A stretch of DNA of 64,000 nucleotides, from assembly GCA_037074615.1 (NCBI GenBank), contig CM073536.1, positions 9,615,001 to 9,679,000 on the forward strand, given 5' to 3'. The notes beneath the pieces are model-generated. The model was given only the letters and a program-made list of their open reading frames with translations, was not told the DNA's origin and ran no database searches. The stretch's first letter is position 1. Every line of letters starts with the position of its first letter. Of the stretch, positions 33,467 to 44,626 are shown in pieces. The position numbers and the translations under genes were made by a program. This DNA comes from Leucaena leucocephala (Eukaryota; Streptophyta; Magnoliopsida; Fabales; Fabaceae).

Positions 33467-34943
33467 GATGGTGTTTGGCTAACTCACATACATCACAATG
33501 AGAAATAGTGCTTTTATTCAAAGGTAAATGTGGAAACGTTTGTTGTAAATAAGAAAAATTAGGATGACCCATCCTTTTATGCTATAATAAAATATCATTG
33601 GCATCTAAAGTAGAGACTAAACCACTTATTCTGCATCATAAAGCACTCATGGTAGAAGTATCAAGATAGTAGAGCCCCTCATATTCCTTAGCTATGCCAA
33701 TCGTCATCTCCGATAAGAGATCCTGAAGAACATAATAAGTTAGCAAGAACTGAGTAGATCAATTGATTTGTTTGGTCAGTTTACTGATAGATAGTAAATT
33801 ACAAGCGAAGTTAGGGAAAATGTAAAACAGAGTCAAGATGTAATTTTTCTGAGAGATGAACTGTCCCAACTCCTGCTATAGGAGAAGAGGCCCCTATATC
33901 AATAATCCATTTTGAAGGAACAAAGATATGGAGAGTAGCAACATGATTACCTCGGTGAGCAACAGTAGCAGCAGGTGCCGACTGCTGTTTAGTATGAAGA
34001 ATCTTGAAATACTGAAGCAAATGACCCATTTGCTCTTTGTTCATAGCGGGGATAGTTGGAGGAATAGTCTCTTGACATTGAGAGACTTGATTAGGACAAA
34101 GCTTACCTCTTTTTGGCTTTCAATCAGCTGGTTTACCGTGGATATACTAGCATTTATCTTTAGTGTGACCCCACTTTCTTGCAGTGGTCACAAGTCACTT
34201 TTGCACGAGTTGATCTATGGTTGGTATCCTAACTTACAAAAGCAAAGGATTTAGCGGAAGAAGGTGATTTAGAGGCGGGCAACATTACCTCACATCGAGA
34301 CTCTTCACGTAGGATTTCAGCATACACTGCCCTGGGAAAAGGAAGGGTTTGTGTGCTTAATATCCGACCTCTGACATCATTAAATTCTGGGTTGAGACCG
34401 GCCAGAAACAGCATCACTCGTTCATTTTCTATGTTCTGTTTGTTGTGGGCAGCATCATGAGCAAAAGTCTATGTATCTTCTGTCATTAGATCAAATTCTT
34501 GCCATAGAGCCACCAGCTCTAGCCAGAATTCTGTAACACTCTGTGCACCCTGGGTGGACTTCCAAATTCTACGTCTCACACCATATTCCCGAAAATAGTC
34601 TTTCCCATAAGAATATGAGTCACCAACAGCCTCCCAAATTGCTTTAGCAGTGGGGAGATACATAAAACCTCGCTTAAGTTGAGGAGATATAATGTTGACC
34701 AACCAAGAGCAGACTAGTAAACCATTTGTCTTCCACTAGTTCATGGCTGGTAAGGCAGGATCATATGGTGCTGGTATGTCTCTGGTTAAATGACCAAACT
34801 TGCCGCGACCGCCACGGGGAATTGAATAGCTTGTGCCCAATCCCTATAGTTGATAAGGGTGAGCTTTTTTAAAACAATTGACATAGGCGAACCATTAAAA
34901 CTAAAGAAGGATCCATTTTTGAGGATCTATCAAAGGAGGTATC
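33467..34943 (-). pseudogene. Host copia gag-protease-integrase remnant (right part)
   Basis: Minus frames give the integrase start (MGHPNFSYLQQTFPHLPLNK, CDVCELAKHH), a protease-like region (WIIDIGA in place of DTGA) and gag (QLKRGFMYLPTAKAIWEAVG, FWLELVALWQEF, VMLFLAGLNPEFNDVRGR). Stops and frameshifts separate the pieces. The order and strand match 27024-27831 and the LTR pair 21020-21251 / 35086-35321. Confidence 0.75.
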
Positions 34944-35085
34944 CATCGGAAATAGCGGATTCTCATCGCTGGACGCTGTCATTGGATGTTGTCGCTTATC
35001 GGACGCTGTCTTACACTGGACATCGTCGCTTTCTGGACATGGTCGGAGTCTAGTGACCGAGTTTTTGCCTTCAGCTCTGATACCA

Positions 35086-35321
35086 TGTGGACTTACAATG
35101 TCCTGAATAGTTCAATGCTTTCATTCATAGGGTAAAATTGATTAAATAGATTACAAGGGAATCAATCAATCATTAAGATTGGGATTGGGATTGGGATATG
35201 CTGAGATCTTCTTCTTCAATCCTATCTGATTTAATATTCCTAATATCTCTTACTATATCCCCTAATATCCCGAATAATAATTGTATTTACAAACATATAT
35301 TCTATTTATATAATTATCACA
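35086..35321 (-). repeat. 5' LTR of host copia element
   Basis: 236 bp, TGTGGACTTACAATG to TTATCACA; pairs with 21020-21251 with many substitutions and small indels, so the insertion is much older than element 2. The primer site is at 35074-35085 and the flank is ATTAG. Confidence 0.85.
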
Positions 35322-36414
35322 ATTAGCACCTAATTGTTTATAGTGAAGCATATTCCTTAATAATAATAGGAGTTTCTTTAGGGATAAACTAATCGAGTTA
35401 ACTTGAGGAACACCTTTACGTTAGGTTTACCTTACGTGGGTTGATCAATGTCCTATAACATTCTTGTTCGTTTTTTTTGTATGAATATGCTATAAACATT
35501 CAAAAGGGTCCTTTTGGAGGATTTTTTTTTGTCAGCACAAGCTGATAGCTGAAGCTGTTCCTTTTTTGCTTGTTTTGTGTGGCTTGCTTCTCAATAAATC
35601 CCCCATGTATACTTGAGATGAGTTTGGAATCGCTTCAATGCCTGTAGCCTATGAAAACTTAATACTTAAGGCCTGTTTGGTATGATGGAATGATTTTTGG
35701 AGGAATTGGAATAAGAAAGGGTATAGGAACTAGAATAGAATTGGATATTAAAAGCATGCTTGGCATGTAAATGGAATCTCACTACCTCAGTATGATATTA
35801 TTTGATATGATGTATTTAAAATATAAAAAGACCAAGATTCCCTCTTCAAAACAAGAAAAAAGAATTTGGCCAAAAAAAAGAAAAGAAAAGAAAAGTCCTA
35901 CCCATCGATAGAGTGTCGATGACCCACTGCTGGAGGAATCTGATTAGGAATCTGGAAGTCACCGTTGTTAGTGTCTTTTGCTATCATCATAGGATTATTG
36001 TACAGCGGTTCACAGGTCACTTGGGCACATCGGCATTGCTTTTCATTGTTAGTGAGGACCTCAGCTTTTGTAGCTGAAAGGTTGTTGTCGTTGACATGTA
36101 TGCCATCTCCCCTTTCTCCTTGATTTCACCGTACCATAGCCTCATAGTCCATGAAAGGCCTAGGACTTTGAATTTCTTAGTTTGCCTAACTACAGTGGAT
36201 TTCCGGGGAGAAAGAGAGGCAGGATACCTGTAACTGCACCTCTTCTCCTGGTTGTATTTCTTCTTCATGGAATTTTATGCTTTCTTCATTCTGTTTTACA
36301 GCTTCTCTTCTTCATCTTTTTGGGTTGAGTTTGTGCTTCATAAATCGTAGTGGCTTAATCATTTGATGGAGTTGTTACTTACCTTTTCTTTTGTTCTGAT
36401 TCCTGTCTTTTAAG

Positions 36415-39413
36415 AACCATGCTATCAGGAAAGCTGACATGGAAATACGATCAGTGGAGACTCTTTATCCTACAAGTTCCTCTAACAAGAGCAATGTGCA
36501 TCTATGGACTTGGATCATGAATAAGCTGGGTTTAGAAAGCAATGTGGACAGCAATGTTGATGAAACATCAGATGTGTTTGATTCTAAAACACCATATTTA
36601 CCATGGCATCTGTTGAAATCAGTTGATGATACTCTCTTCATTCTAGACCGCAGGTGAAAGAACTTGATGCTTTTAATTATTTCGTGGATAGTTCCTAAAT
36701 GTTCCTCATTTCATAATATGTGAAAGTTTTAGGTATTTCTTTTCCATTCTTAATTTGTTTCCTTCATTTTCTGTTTTCTTTATGATCAAGTGGTCTTATA
36801 CAATATGGTAGACGATAGACGCTGATGCTAGAAGTGTGTAGTTCATACTATTTCTTGTCTTAATTTAATACAATGGTTATGTAATTGTTTTTTTGTCTTA
36901 TTTACAGGTTTCAAGCTGTATGGATCATGGATTTGGCTTCAACAAAGATTGACAAACTTCTTGAAGATTTTTTTTATTAATAGTTATTTGGTCAATTATG
37001 GATGCCATTTTGTATCTAGTTGCAACTAATGAGTTAATTCTTGAAATATTTTGTATTTGTAAAAGGTTCTCCTGAAATTGATGAGATATGCAGAAAGAAG
37101 ATGACAAAGAAATTATCCCTTTTAGATCATCTAGCCTATGATGGGTTTCAACAGCAAATTGAATATACCTGTTCTGTGGAGGGTCTCCCTCATTCTGGTC
37201 TTATATCTTCACTGGCGACCCTGCAGAATCAAATTTTCATTTGCGATCCAGGTTTCTTTTCTTTTCTTTTTGGGTGGGTGGGGGGGGGGGGTGTTCATAG
37301 TACTTTCTGATCTTCTGTTTCTTCTTTCTATAGTTTGTGCTTACTCCCCATATTTTTGTCTCTAGTTGGACAGAGGATTTTGAAATTTGACAGAGAATCC
37401 GGGGTTTGTTCAAACATGCACTTTTCCAATTTAGGGCTACTCGGATTACCTTATTGGATGACATCCTCCGTGGAGACATTTTATGCTACGTAAGTTATTT
37501 GTCTCAAACTGTTTAGGTTATTTTATTTCCAAATCCAAAACTGATTGTTGTTTACATCACCAAGAAGCAAGATTTAAACCAGACGAAACATTCTAACTTG
37601 TCTAACACATTGCTGGTTGACAGTAGAAATGGACTTTCAGATGTACCAATTGATCATGTGCAGTGTTTCCAGTTGCTACCAGGTCATTTTACATTTATAC
37701 AATTGGCTATCTTTGATTTTAAACATTCTACCATGAATCATCGAGAGATTTTAGAGTGATGGCATGATTCTGATTTTGATCCTGTATCACCTGTGATGCT
37801 CTGTGCGTCACTATATTTTAGGATACTTTAAGAACTTTAATAACTAGGATTTTTCCACTTTTTTTTGCCCCCCAAAAAAATAGTAGTGCTGTAAACAGAC
37901 TTGCTATTTTTTCTCCATTGGCTTTGATATTGTTGAACTTTCTGCAATGTGACAGGTAGAATTCACATACAGTTAATCGTGGATGTTCCTCAGGATATTG
38001 AGCTAGTACAGCCGCTGGATGAAGCCTGTACCTGGCTGGCGTCAGGCAAGAGGTGCAGCTACTGAAGTCTCAGTAATGGAGGATGCGCCAGGATCTGTAG
38101 ATAAGGTTCTTGAGGAGGGAAGAGGGTCTTCTTCGGGGAAATAGTTTGGTTCTGTATTTGAAATTGCTTATGATTTCAGTTCTTGTTTGCAGGTCGGTGT
38201 TGCGCAACAATGGTATGATGAATTGGGTGATCTTGCCTCTCCTACACCTGAATCAGAACAAGCTGTTCCAGATGATAATCTCAATAATAATTTAATGGGG
38301 GAAGATAAGAAAATTGGCATCACCTGCGATGTCAATACTAGCCCTGGAACAAGTGAGGTATGAACATCTTTTTGAAACAACAAAAGAAGACCGCGATGAC
38401 TATTTTCTTTTATACCTTTTTTTATTTCTTCCTTGTGCTGTTACTGCTCGAAAAGCACTGGTATTAAATTTGGACCGAGATAATGCATTTAACATTGACT
38501 TGAAGTCTGATTCGTGATTACTACTTTTAGATCTATATTGTTTAGCTGACTGCTACTGGATTTGGGTAGATTTTTAAAATTTATACATGTATAAATTTCT
38601 CTGGAATAGGTTTTAGTTGTCTAATGTAATACACATGGTAATCGTTATTTGTCACAAATATAACTATTTTGTCAAGACTTGTGAGTCTGATTTTGATGGG
38701 GAGGCAAAGTGTGTATTTCTAAATAAGTTTAGGGGTCTCTGTTGTTATGCAAGTGTTTGTGCTTTTTAACCCATTACATTAAAAACATACTACCACGGGG
38801 TTCATGTTGGCTCTGTCAAAGAACAAGGGGTATGAAGGTTGTTAAACCTTCTATGTGAACTGGGTGACTTCATTTTATCATTTCATGTCACTGTCTAAAT
38901 TAGATATTTTATATACAGATCAGTAAGCATTAGAAATTGCTGCATTTCCTTGTATTAAAATTACTGAGAGTTTGCATTAGGTTTTATGTGCCAACAGTCT
39001 TGTGAGTATTATGATTTTATTTATGGAGTGCTCTATTTTAGCAGTCCTCTACATATACTGGGAAACTTTGATAATGGTGATCCTAAAGAAATAAGAAAGA
39101 CTTCAATGCTAAGATCTTTCCTTTTACACAGGTAATTATTCACACAGTGATGTATTTGAAACTAAAAAGAGAAGACCCTGACTCTGAGGAAAACCGTGAG
39201 AATCATGCTGGAAGGATACTGGATATCATGAGCTCTGGGAGATATGTGAAGATGGAGAGAGATCTATGGAGTGAATTTTTATCAAAATCCAAAGGGGACT
39301 TGAGAGATCTCATTTTCATGAAACCACTGCGCATAAGGATAAAATTGGATAGTTTTGATCATCCGAAGGCTGAAAATGAGAGAGACATCATCTTGACAGA
39401 CTCTACCATCCAG
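36415..39413 (+). CDS. NHL gene exons 9-16: C-terminal propeller and conserved tail, with lesions
   Basis: Exon 9: NHAIRKADMEIRSVETLYPT and PWHLLKSVDDTLFILDR. Exon 10 (36908-36966): FQAVWIMDLASTKIDKLLE. Exon 11: GSPEIDEICRKKMTKKLSLL and LATLQNQIFICDP. Exon 12: VGQRILKFDRESGVCSN and LPYWMTSSVETFYA. Exon 13: RNGLSDVPIDHVQCFQLLPG. Exon 14: RIHIQLIVDVPQDIELVQPL. Exon 15: VGVAQQWYDELGDLASPTPE. Exon 16: DIMSSGRYVKMERDLWSEFL and DSFDHPKAENERDIILTDST. Exon 10 ends GAAG followed by AT, not GT, with an in-frame TAA at 36976-36978. Exon 14 contains CTGGCTGG (38032-38039); unrepaired, the protein stops within eight codons, while removing 4 bp restores RQARGAATEVSVMEDAP. Confidence 0.75.
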
Positions 39414-40275
39414 GTAAAAGTATCATCAATTGACAGTAGGTAGATTCAAGAGCAAAAGGCGCAAACACCCCCCCCCCTCTCTCTGTATTAGTTTTTGGGT
39501 TAATACAATCTTTAGTCCCTTAAATTTGTACAAGCTTTGGTTTTGGTCCCTCAAATTTTAGACCATGGGTTTTGGTCTCTCAAAAGGCAAAATGGTCCCA
39601 AGTTTTTATTAAATTATAGGGATTAATGTTATAGATAGAAAGAAATTTGAAAGACTAAAATCTATGATTTGAAAATTGAGAAACCAAAACTAAAACTAGG
39701 GCAAATTTGAGGGATGAAAGATTATATTAACCTTTGGTTTTTTATCCGTAATCAATGATTAGCTTTTTTGTCTGTGATTATTGATTAGCTTTCTGATCCA
39801 GAGGGGTCAAATAATATCATATAAAGCCAAGTTTTTTCTTGGGCATTGTTTAGACAATTGGATTCTAATGTGACTAGAGCCAATCAAGAGATGTACGTTG
39901 AGGCAACAATACATAATTATGGAAAGTTATATTTCATGTGCATATTTTCCTTTATGTGATTTTTATACTGCTTTTAAATCTTAGTGAGCTTCATCTGTGT
40001 CTAATTGGAGACAGTGTCAATAGAGGTGCTCGCTAACGATATATTGCGTGTGTTTGGTAATAATATTATCAAAGTTAAAGCAATAAATACTTGGATATGT
40101 AATAAATAATTTTTGGGTTATTTTTTAAATTTTAATAAGTTGAAACCAATTAATAGATTAGGTTGACTAATTTGAAATATTAGTCATTTAACCAAACCTA
40201 AATAAATAATTATAAATATTTATTTTGGATTTAAAACAAGTTACATAATTAATATAAAAGTTGGAGTTGAGATTG
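39414..40275 (+). other. Downstream of last recognised NHL exon; contains a foldback MITE
   Basis: Just after exon 16 the frame stays open to a stop at 39441-39443 (VKVSSIDSR), which could be the real C-terminus or a retained intron start; GTAAAAG also makes a plausible donor. 39499-39732 is an inverted-repeat element: GTTAATACAATCTTTAGTCC on the left mirrors the right end, and the interior repeats GGTTTTGGTCCCTCAAATTT-type units. No other coding sequence is seen. Confidence 0.5.
39499..39732. mobile_element. Foldback MITE
   Basis: About 85-bp arms: the left starts GTTAATACAATCTTTAGTCC; the right reversed reads GTTAATATAATCTTTCATCC, then CTCAAATTTG. A related internal segment (TTTTAGTCTTTCAAATTTTA) occurs near 4812. 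No clear target duplication and no coding sequence. Confidence 0.6.
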
Positions 40276-41110
40276 TTGGAAATGGCAACACACTCAAGAG
40301 GGGGTGAATTAGATGTTTATCAAATTTTCACAAATACAATAAGTGTATAGAAGCTTAAACGCAAATGCCATAAGAGAGTTTCAAGTATAAGACATTAAGA
40401 AAAAGTTGTTTTAAACACAAATAGGACTCAAATTTATTATAGTTCAGTTTTATCCACTTGAATCTACATCTGGTCTTCAAACAAAACCATTTGAGATTTC
40501 TTCACTATAATTTATAAGTTTGAACTGAGCACTTGTGAGCTATTATAATCTATTCTCTTTACAACACACTTCAAAGAGATATTTCACTCCTGAATACTCT
40601 ATAAAGGATATATCACCCTTGATTCCTCTCTAAGGATACCCCACCCCCTTATTATATAATGGATGATGAAAGAAAAGTTACACTCAATAAAACACTTTCA
40701 AAGAGTGGGATGAGTACTTCAAGCACTAATACTCAAATGATAAAGATAATGACACGTTTTAGCTCATGACAAAGGATTTTGAATAAATGAAGTATAGAAA
40801 AATTGAAGCATTTATTAGCATTTGTATATCATTCAAGTACAACCATGCACAAAACAAGGTTTTCTAGAATAAGCCTGTTAACACATTAGGACATTAGAGT
40901 TAACTCGTTATGTAAAAGATCATAAAACCATATTTTAATATTGAATCTTGATGCATTAGGATAAGGGAGTTAGCACGTCAAGTATTTTCCAAAGGTAAAC
41001 TAAAGACTTGAAAGCACATTTGAAACACAATATTTGACAAAAAGTAAAACAATATTTCAAAGCATGTTCAACACATTAAGTATAAAGCTTAACGTGTTAA
41101 GTAGATGACG
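40276..41110. repeat. Dispersed repeat, possible LTR, copy 1
   Basis: It begins TGTTGGAAATGGCAACACAC. A matching start occurs at about 62693 (TGTTAGAAATGGCAATACAC). The body contains several variants of the phrase cATTAGGAtA...AGTTAACTCGTTA, and these recur at 63760-64000. The TG start and two dispersed copies suggest an LTR or LTR-derived repeat, but no partner, primer site or coding region was found. Confidence 0.4.
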
Positions 41111-41170
41111 GAAGTGAGAAGGAAATTTCAAGAAAAGTCCATGTTACGTTGATATGGGTTAGGCCCAAGA

Positions 41171-42110
41171 TGTGTTAGTTTAGGTTGCTAGTTGGTACCA
41201 AAGGTTTCCTAAATTGAAGATAGATGTGATTTGTTTTTTTTTTTTTAATGTATTGATTTTTCTCTAATTTTCATTGATTATGTAATCTGGCCGAGATCCT
41301 AGTAGTATTAACAAACTAGGATATGGGCCTAAAAGTATGTATCTTCATTTTGAATAAAGATAGATTACTCTGACATAAAAAACTACATGGTGTCAGCAAA
41401 AAAGTTATACTATAGTCACATGTAAAGAATGTTGTTTTCTCTATACAACATATAAATACTTTTTGATATTACAAATTTACTCATTATTAAAGCGAGAATG
41501 AAAGGTTGAAATAAAATATATTTTAAGGAAGCACAACCGGTAGGTGATATTTTGGCTACACAAGGTTTATCTATTTCTGTTTTTTTGGAAACTTGTCCCC
41601 CTAACTGAGTCTCTCTCTTATATTTGGGTTAATCCCTCATTCTTAGGGGGGGAAAACTACATGGTGTCAAACCAGTGATGATCTAGTTCAATTTCAGGCT
41701 GGATGAAAAGGGCCAAGGTGGGTCGTCGTCGTCGCACCTATCGTCATTCACTTCATCTTCGACGACGACGACGAACCAGCTTGTGACTCACCAAGCGCCA
41801 CATGATGCCACCTCCTATGCAATAACCATTCACCGATTAAATGGACACAACTATTTCTAGTGGGTTGCTGGCGTTCGCCTCTATGTCTCCAGAAGAGGCA
41901 AGTTCGAGTACTTGATGGTCAACGAAAAAGCCCCCTTCTAATGACTCTGAGTTCGGCACATAAGAGGCAGACAACTTCATGGTTCAATCGTGGTTAGTAA
42001 ACTCCATGAACCCTGAGATTAGCACCATTTTCTCTCTGTTGCAGTCTACACGAGAGGTTTGGGAGGCAGCACAGGACATGTTTGCATCTCTCAAAGAATA
42101 GAGCAGCAAT
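41171..42110 (+). mobile_element. Copia 5' end fragment: LTR and gag remnant
   Basis: A probable LTR (about 41171-41386, TG to CA) is followed directly by a primer-site-like TGGTGTCAGC. At 41690-42110 plus frames give copia gag pieces: YAITIHRLNGHNYF, RGKFEYLMVNEKAP, VQSWLVNSMNPEISTIF and STREVWEAAQDMF. Stops interrupt the frame. A second ACTACATGGTGTCA lies at 41656-41669. No RT or 3' LTR was found, so it is truncated. Confidence 0.55.
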
Positions 42111-42296
42111 TCTAGAAATTGAAGTGAGTTTAGACAATCTTGAGCAAGATACACTCACTATTACTGTGTATTGTGCATTTAATCCTTGTTTTCATTGGGC
42201 ATAATAAGTTAATAAACAATTACAATAACGCCCCAAAGGAATTACATAAGTAAGAAATCATATAAAGATGCTTCATAATTTCCAAGACATTCTATC

Positions 42297-42720
42297 AATG
42301 CTTGAGTGTATGACTCGATTTCTCGTTTTTGTTGCATTGCCCGAGTGTATGACTTGATCTAGTAACTCAGAAGAAGTTATCATAAGAGTGAAGACTTTAT
42401 GATATAAACATAACTTCCAAAAACGATTCAAGTGTTCTGAAGGAAATGATAACATTGTGCGACACAAACTTGAATGTCAGACTCGAACAACTCTGAGATG
42501 TGAAGGATAAAAATCATTGCAGCTCTATATGTTCAAGTGTATGACTCGAACACTTCAAAGATACGAAATCCTTACACATTTTGTGCTCGATTGTATGACT
42601 TGAACCACTCAAGGATATAAAGTCATGTCAAAGTTCAGTGCTCGAGTTTATGACTCGAACAACTTAGGCGGAGTATATCGTACAACTTATCATAATGTCA
42701 TACTCGCATTGTATGCTTGA
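42297..42720. repeat. Tandem repeat with palindromic TCGAGTGTATGACTCGA core
   Basis: Six to seven imperfect copies of a unit built on CTCGAGTGTATGACTCGAAC occur near 42301, 42340, 42468, 42531, 42582, 42641 and 42703, mostly about 50-65 bp apart. Each core is itself an inverted repeat (TCGAG...CTCGA). Between cores a phrase like CAACTCTGAGATATGAAATC recurs. No coding potential. Confidence 0.6.
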
Positions 42721-42910
42721 GTTGTATGTAACTCTTACGGGATTATTACATAAGATTTATATTAGCAGTTAATACGATTCAATTCTACAAAACAACATTT
42801 CCTTTTTTATTTTGTAATCATCAAAACATAGAATCTAATAATATATTGTTGTAATTGGTTGATTGGTTGTTGCAAATATGTCCAAGAACTCCAACATTTA
42901 AGAGAGTTTT

Positions 42911-43094
42911 TTTTTGTTGCCCACCCGGTTCACCGGAGCTTTACCCCGACTACATCCGGATCCGACTTGCATTGCGCACCTGTCTATAGTCGGTGAGTCT
43001 CCCAACGGGAATTTTCTGCGTACGCCAAGGCTCAAACTCGAAACCTCGCTTAAGCGATACCGAGTCGCTTACCACTCAGACCAACCCCCATTGG
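42911..43094 (-). mobile_element. tRNA-derived SINE (family 2)
   Basis: Read on minus: CAATGGGGGTTGGTCTGAGT then GGTAAGCGACTCGG, with A-box TGGTCTGAGTGG and B-box GGTTTCGAGTTTGAG, ending GTGGGCAACAAAAAAA. A perfect 12-bp direct repeat TAAGAGAGTTTT flanks it (42899-42910 and 43095-43106). This is a full-length plant SINE of about 184 bp, unrelated by eye to the SINEs at 4.1, 50.9, 51.3 and 55.2 kb. The open frame at 42914-43111 is its antisense shadow. Confidence 0.85.
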
Positions 43095-43106
43095 TAAGAG
43101 AGTTTT

Positions 43107-44164
43107 GTTGAATAGTTATACAAAGACTCATGAATAAATATTGTAATGTTAATGGGTATTATATCAATGAATGCCTTACCTATTGTAATTAGATTGCTAG
43201 GTTTACAAAGTAAAGTTCCCTTGTACTTCGCGCCAATCATGCTTTGGTTTGTTGGGGTGTGACATATTTAGAGAAAGTTGGTTAAATAGAATGCACATAA
43301 GTCTTCAAGGACCTCAGCTCTGTAACATTCCAAAATTTGAATCCTAAAATCAATGAATATATGTTATGATTTGTGTGAGAAAATGAATATTTAAGTGATC
43401 CAATTTGACTGTTTGAGGATTAGAAATATTAAGAATTATGATTGTAAGGGGTAATATGGAAATTGGAGAAGAAAAAAAATGCATGGACTAAGTAAATTTA
43501 AAGAATAGATGTTTTGCAATAATTTTCTTAGTCATAAATACCTTTATACTTTTTGAGCAGGTTTGGGAATTGATAATTGTCAAGGGTCAAATGATATCAT
43601 TTTTTTAGTGATTTTTTTGCATTTGAAGGTAGACTTCTCAAACTTTCTAAAACATACTAATTTGTAATTTTTAGAAATATGTAAAATTAATTATAAATTT
43701 TTAAAGTTAGGTCACGTTCACATTTAGATGTTTTGTGCAGTCTTCAAAATTGGACATTTTCAAGAGTCAAAGATATCATTTTTTAGTGGTTCTTTTTTCC
43801 TTAAAAAGCAAGCATCTCAAGCTTTCTAAAAGACTTGAAGATTAGTTTTCCCTTTTTTGTATACTAAAATTGTAACACACGATTATATTTGCTTTGGGAT
43901 AGTATTGGATTGTTACTCGCCAATATTGTTGATTGTGTTATATATGGTTATAGACATGATATGATGTTATATGTTCAGTATTCTAGATATTGGTGATTTA
44001 TGAATTGTTGTCGTTTATGTTAATTTAATTCAATGTCTTGCACTAGTGACTTATTTGTGAACTGGTTTGATTGTTGATTATTTTCCTTTAATTGGAATTT
44101 TGCTTGAGTTTTGTGCATCTATTTGGATTGAGTGACGTGTTCTTGTTTAAATGTGTTTACTTTA
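43107..44164. other. AT-rich spacer
   Basis: No open frame of note. Two similar stretches (TTGATAATTGTCAAGGGTCAA near 43570 and GACATTTTCAAGAGTCAAAG near 43753) suggest an approximately 180-bp diverged duplication. Nothing else is recognised. Confidence 0.4.
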
Positions 44165-44626
44165 TGTAAGACATATACACATACCATATATTAAACTTAA
44201 ATTGTATACATGTATTCTCACAATAATGATTACAGCGGAAGACTTTATAAATACCTCTCGCCAATCTTGATGCAACACGAAGTCTAGGATTAGAAAACAA
44301 CTACAAAAATAGAATAGTCATAGGAAATAATGTTCAGTTCTCTTTTGAATATAAAAGAGCACAGTAATGGCAACCACGATTAGCTATCATCAGGGAACCT
44401 CAAGATAAGCATATAGGCTTTTTGTCTCTCTCTAAATGTATGGCTCAATTTTTCAGCCATAACAAATGAAAGTATTTCTCACCATTAGAAAAATATCAAT
44501 ATATTGACTAAATTAATTACCTACCTGGACTTGGGCCCAAAATGACTATGAGCTACCCATGATATTTTATTAATTATCTAATTAAATAACTAAATAATTG
44601 TAATATATATAATAAAATATCTTATA
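44165..44626 (-). repeat. 3' LTR of the 10.7-kb copia element
   Basis: About 462 bp, TGTAAGACATATAC to ATCTTATA (terminal CA decayed to TA). The partner is 54401-54870 with many differences, so the insertion is old. Confidence 0.8.

Larger units (their letters stand above)
21020..35321 (-). mobile_element. Older copia element hosting two younger copia insertions
   Basis: LTRs lie at 21020-21251 (3') and 35086-35321 (5'), both TGTGGAC to (T)CACA or CCACA. Flanking 5-mers are GTTAG (21015-21019) and ATTAG (35322-35326). The primer site TGGTATCAGAGC is at 35074-35085, minus strand. Minus-strand coding remnants are RNase H (21252-21843), the integrase/RT hinge and integrase (about 27024-27831 and 33467-33600), protease-like and gag (about 33800-34940). 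The RT region is missing between 21843 and 27024. All frames carry stops, so the element is dead. Confidence 0.85.
20695..36414 (+). other. NHL intron 8, 15.7 kb, filled by nested copia elements
   Basis: Donor TGAG|GTATGA and acceptor TTTTAAG|AACCATGC join GAG to AAC in phase (VDSE/NHAIRKADM). Of the 15.7 kb, 21020-35321 is one nested copia complex. The non-TE parts are 20695-21019 and 35322-36414. The latter has a TIR-like start (GGCCTGTTTGGTATGATGG, near 35670) without a found partner and no coding sequence. Confidence 0.75.
10594..39413 (+). pseudogene. NHL-repeat protein gene (EMB1974-like), probably damaged; whole span
   Basis: Sixteen coding exons can be joined in phase: 10594-10849, 11653-11751, 12394-12529, 12620-12749, 13356-13449, 13594-13734, 19283-19383, 20581-20694, 36415-36653, 36908-36966, 37066-37251, 37366-37489, 37624-37682, 37956-38105, 38193-38357, 39132-39413. 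They total 2335 nt, or 777 codons once a 4-bp duplication is discounted, close to the size I recall for the plant EMB1974 NHL-domain family. The family has an N-terminal organelle-type presequence, a thioredoxin-like region, NHL beta-propeller repeats and a C-terminal conserved region. Two lesions are visible: donor GAAG|AT instead of GT at 36967, and CTGGCTGG at 38032-38039, which shifts the frame. A short last exon is missing or is the read-through VKVSSIDSR stop at 39414-39443. The family call is from remembered protein features, not a search. Confidence 0.65.

Noticed and set aside
35980..36010. Short identity to NHL exon 7 (ATCATCATAGGATTATT)
   Set aside because: Only about 17 bases; the surrounding sequence does not continue the match, so a duplicated exon is not supported.
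42297..42720. Array considered as a CRISPR
   Set aside because: Units are imperfect, spacers share sequence with each other, and the DNA is clearly plant nuclear.
42914..43111. Open frame starting MLPTRFTGALPRLHPDP
   Set aside because: It is the antisense shadow of the family 2 SINE, whose boundaries and target duplication are clear.
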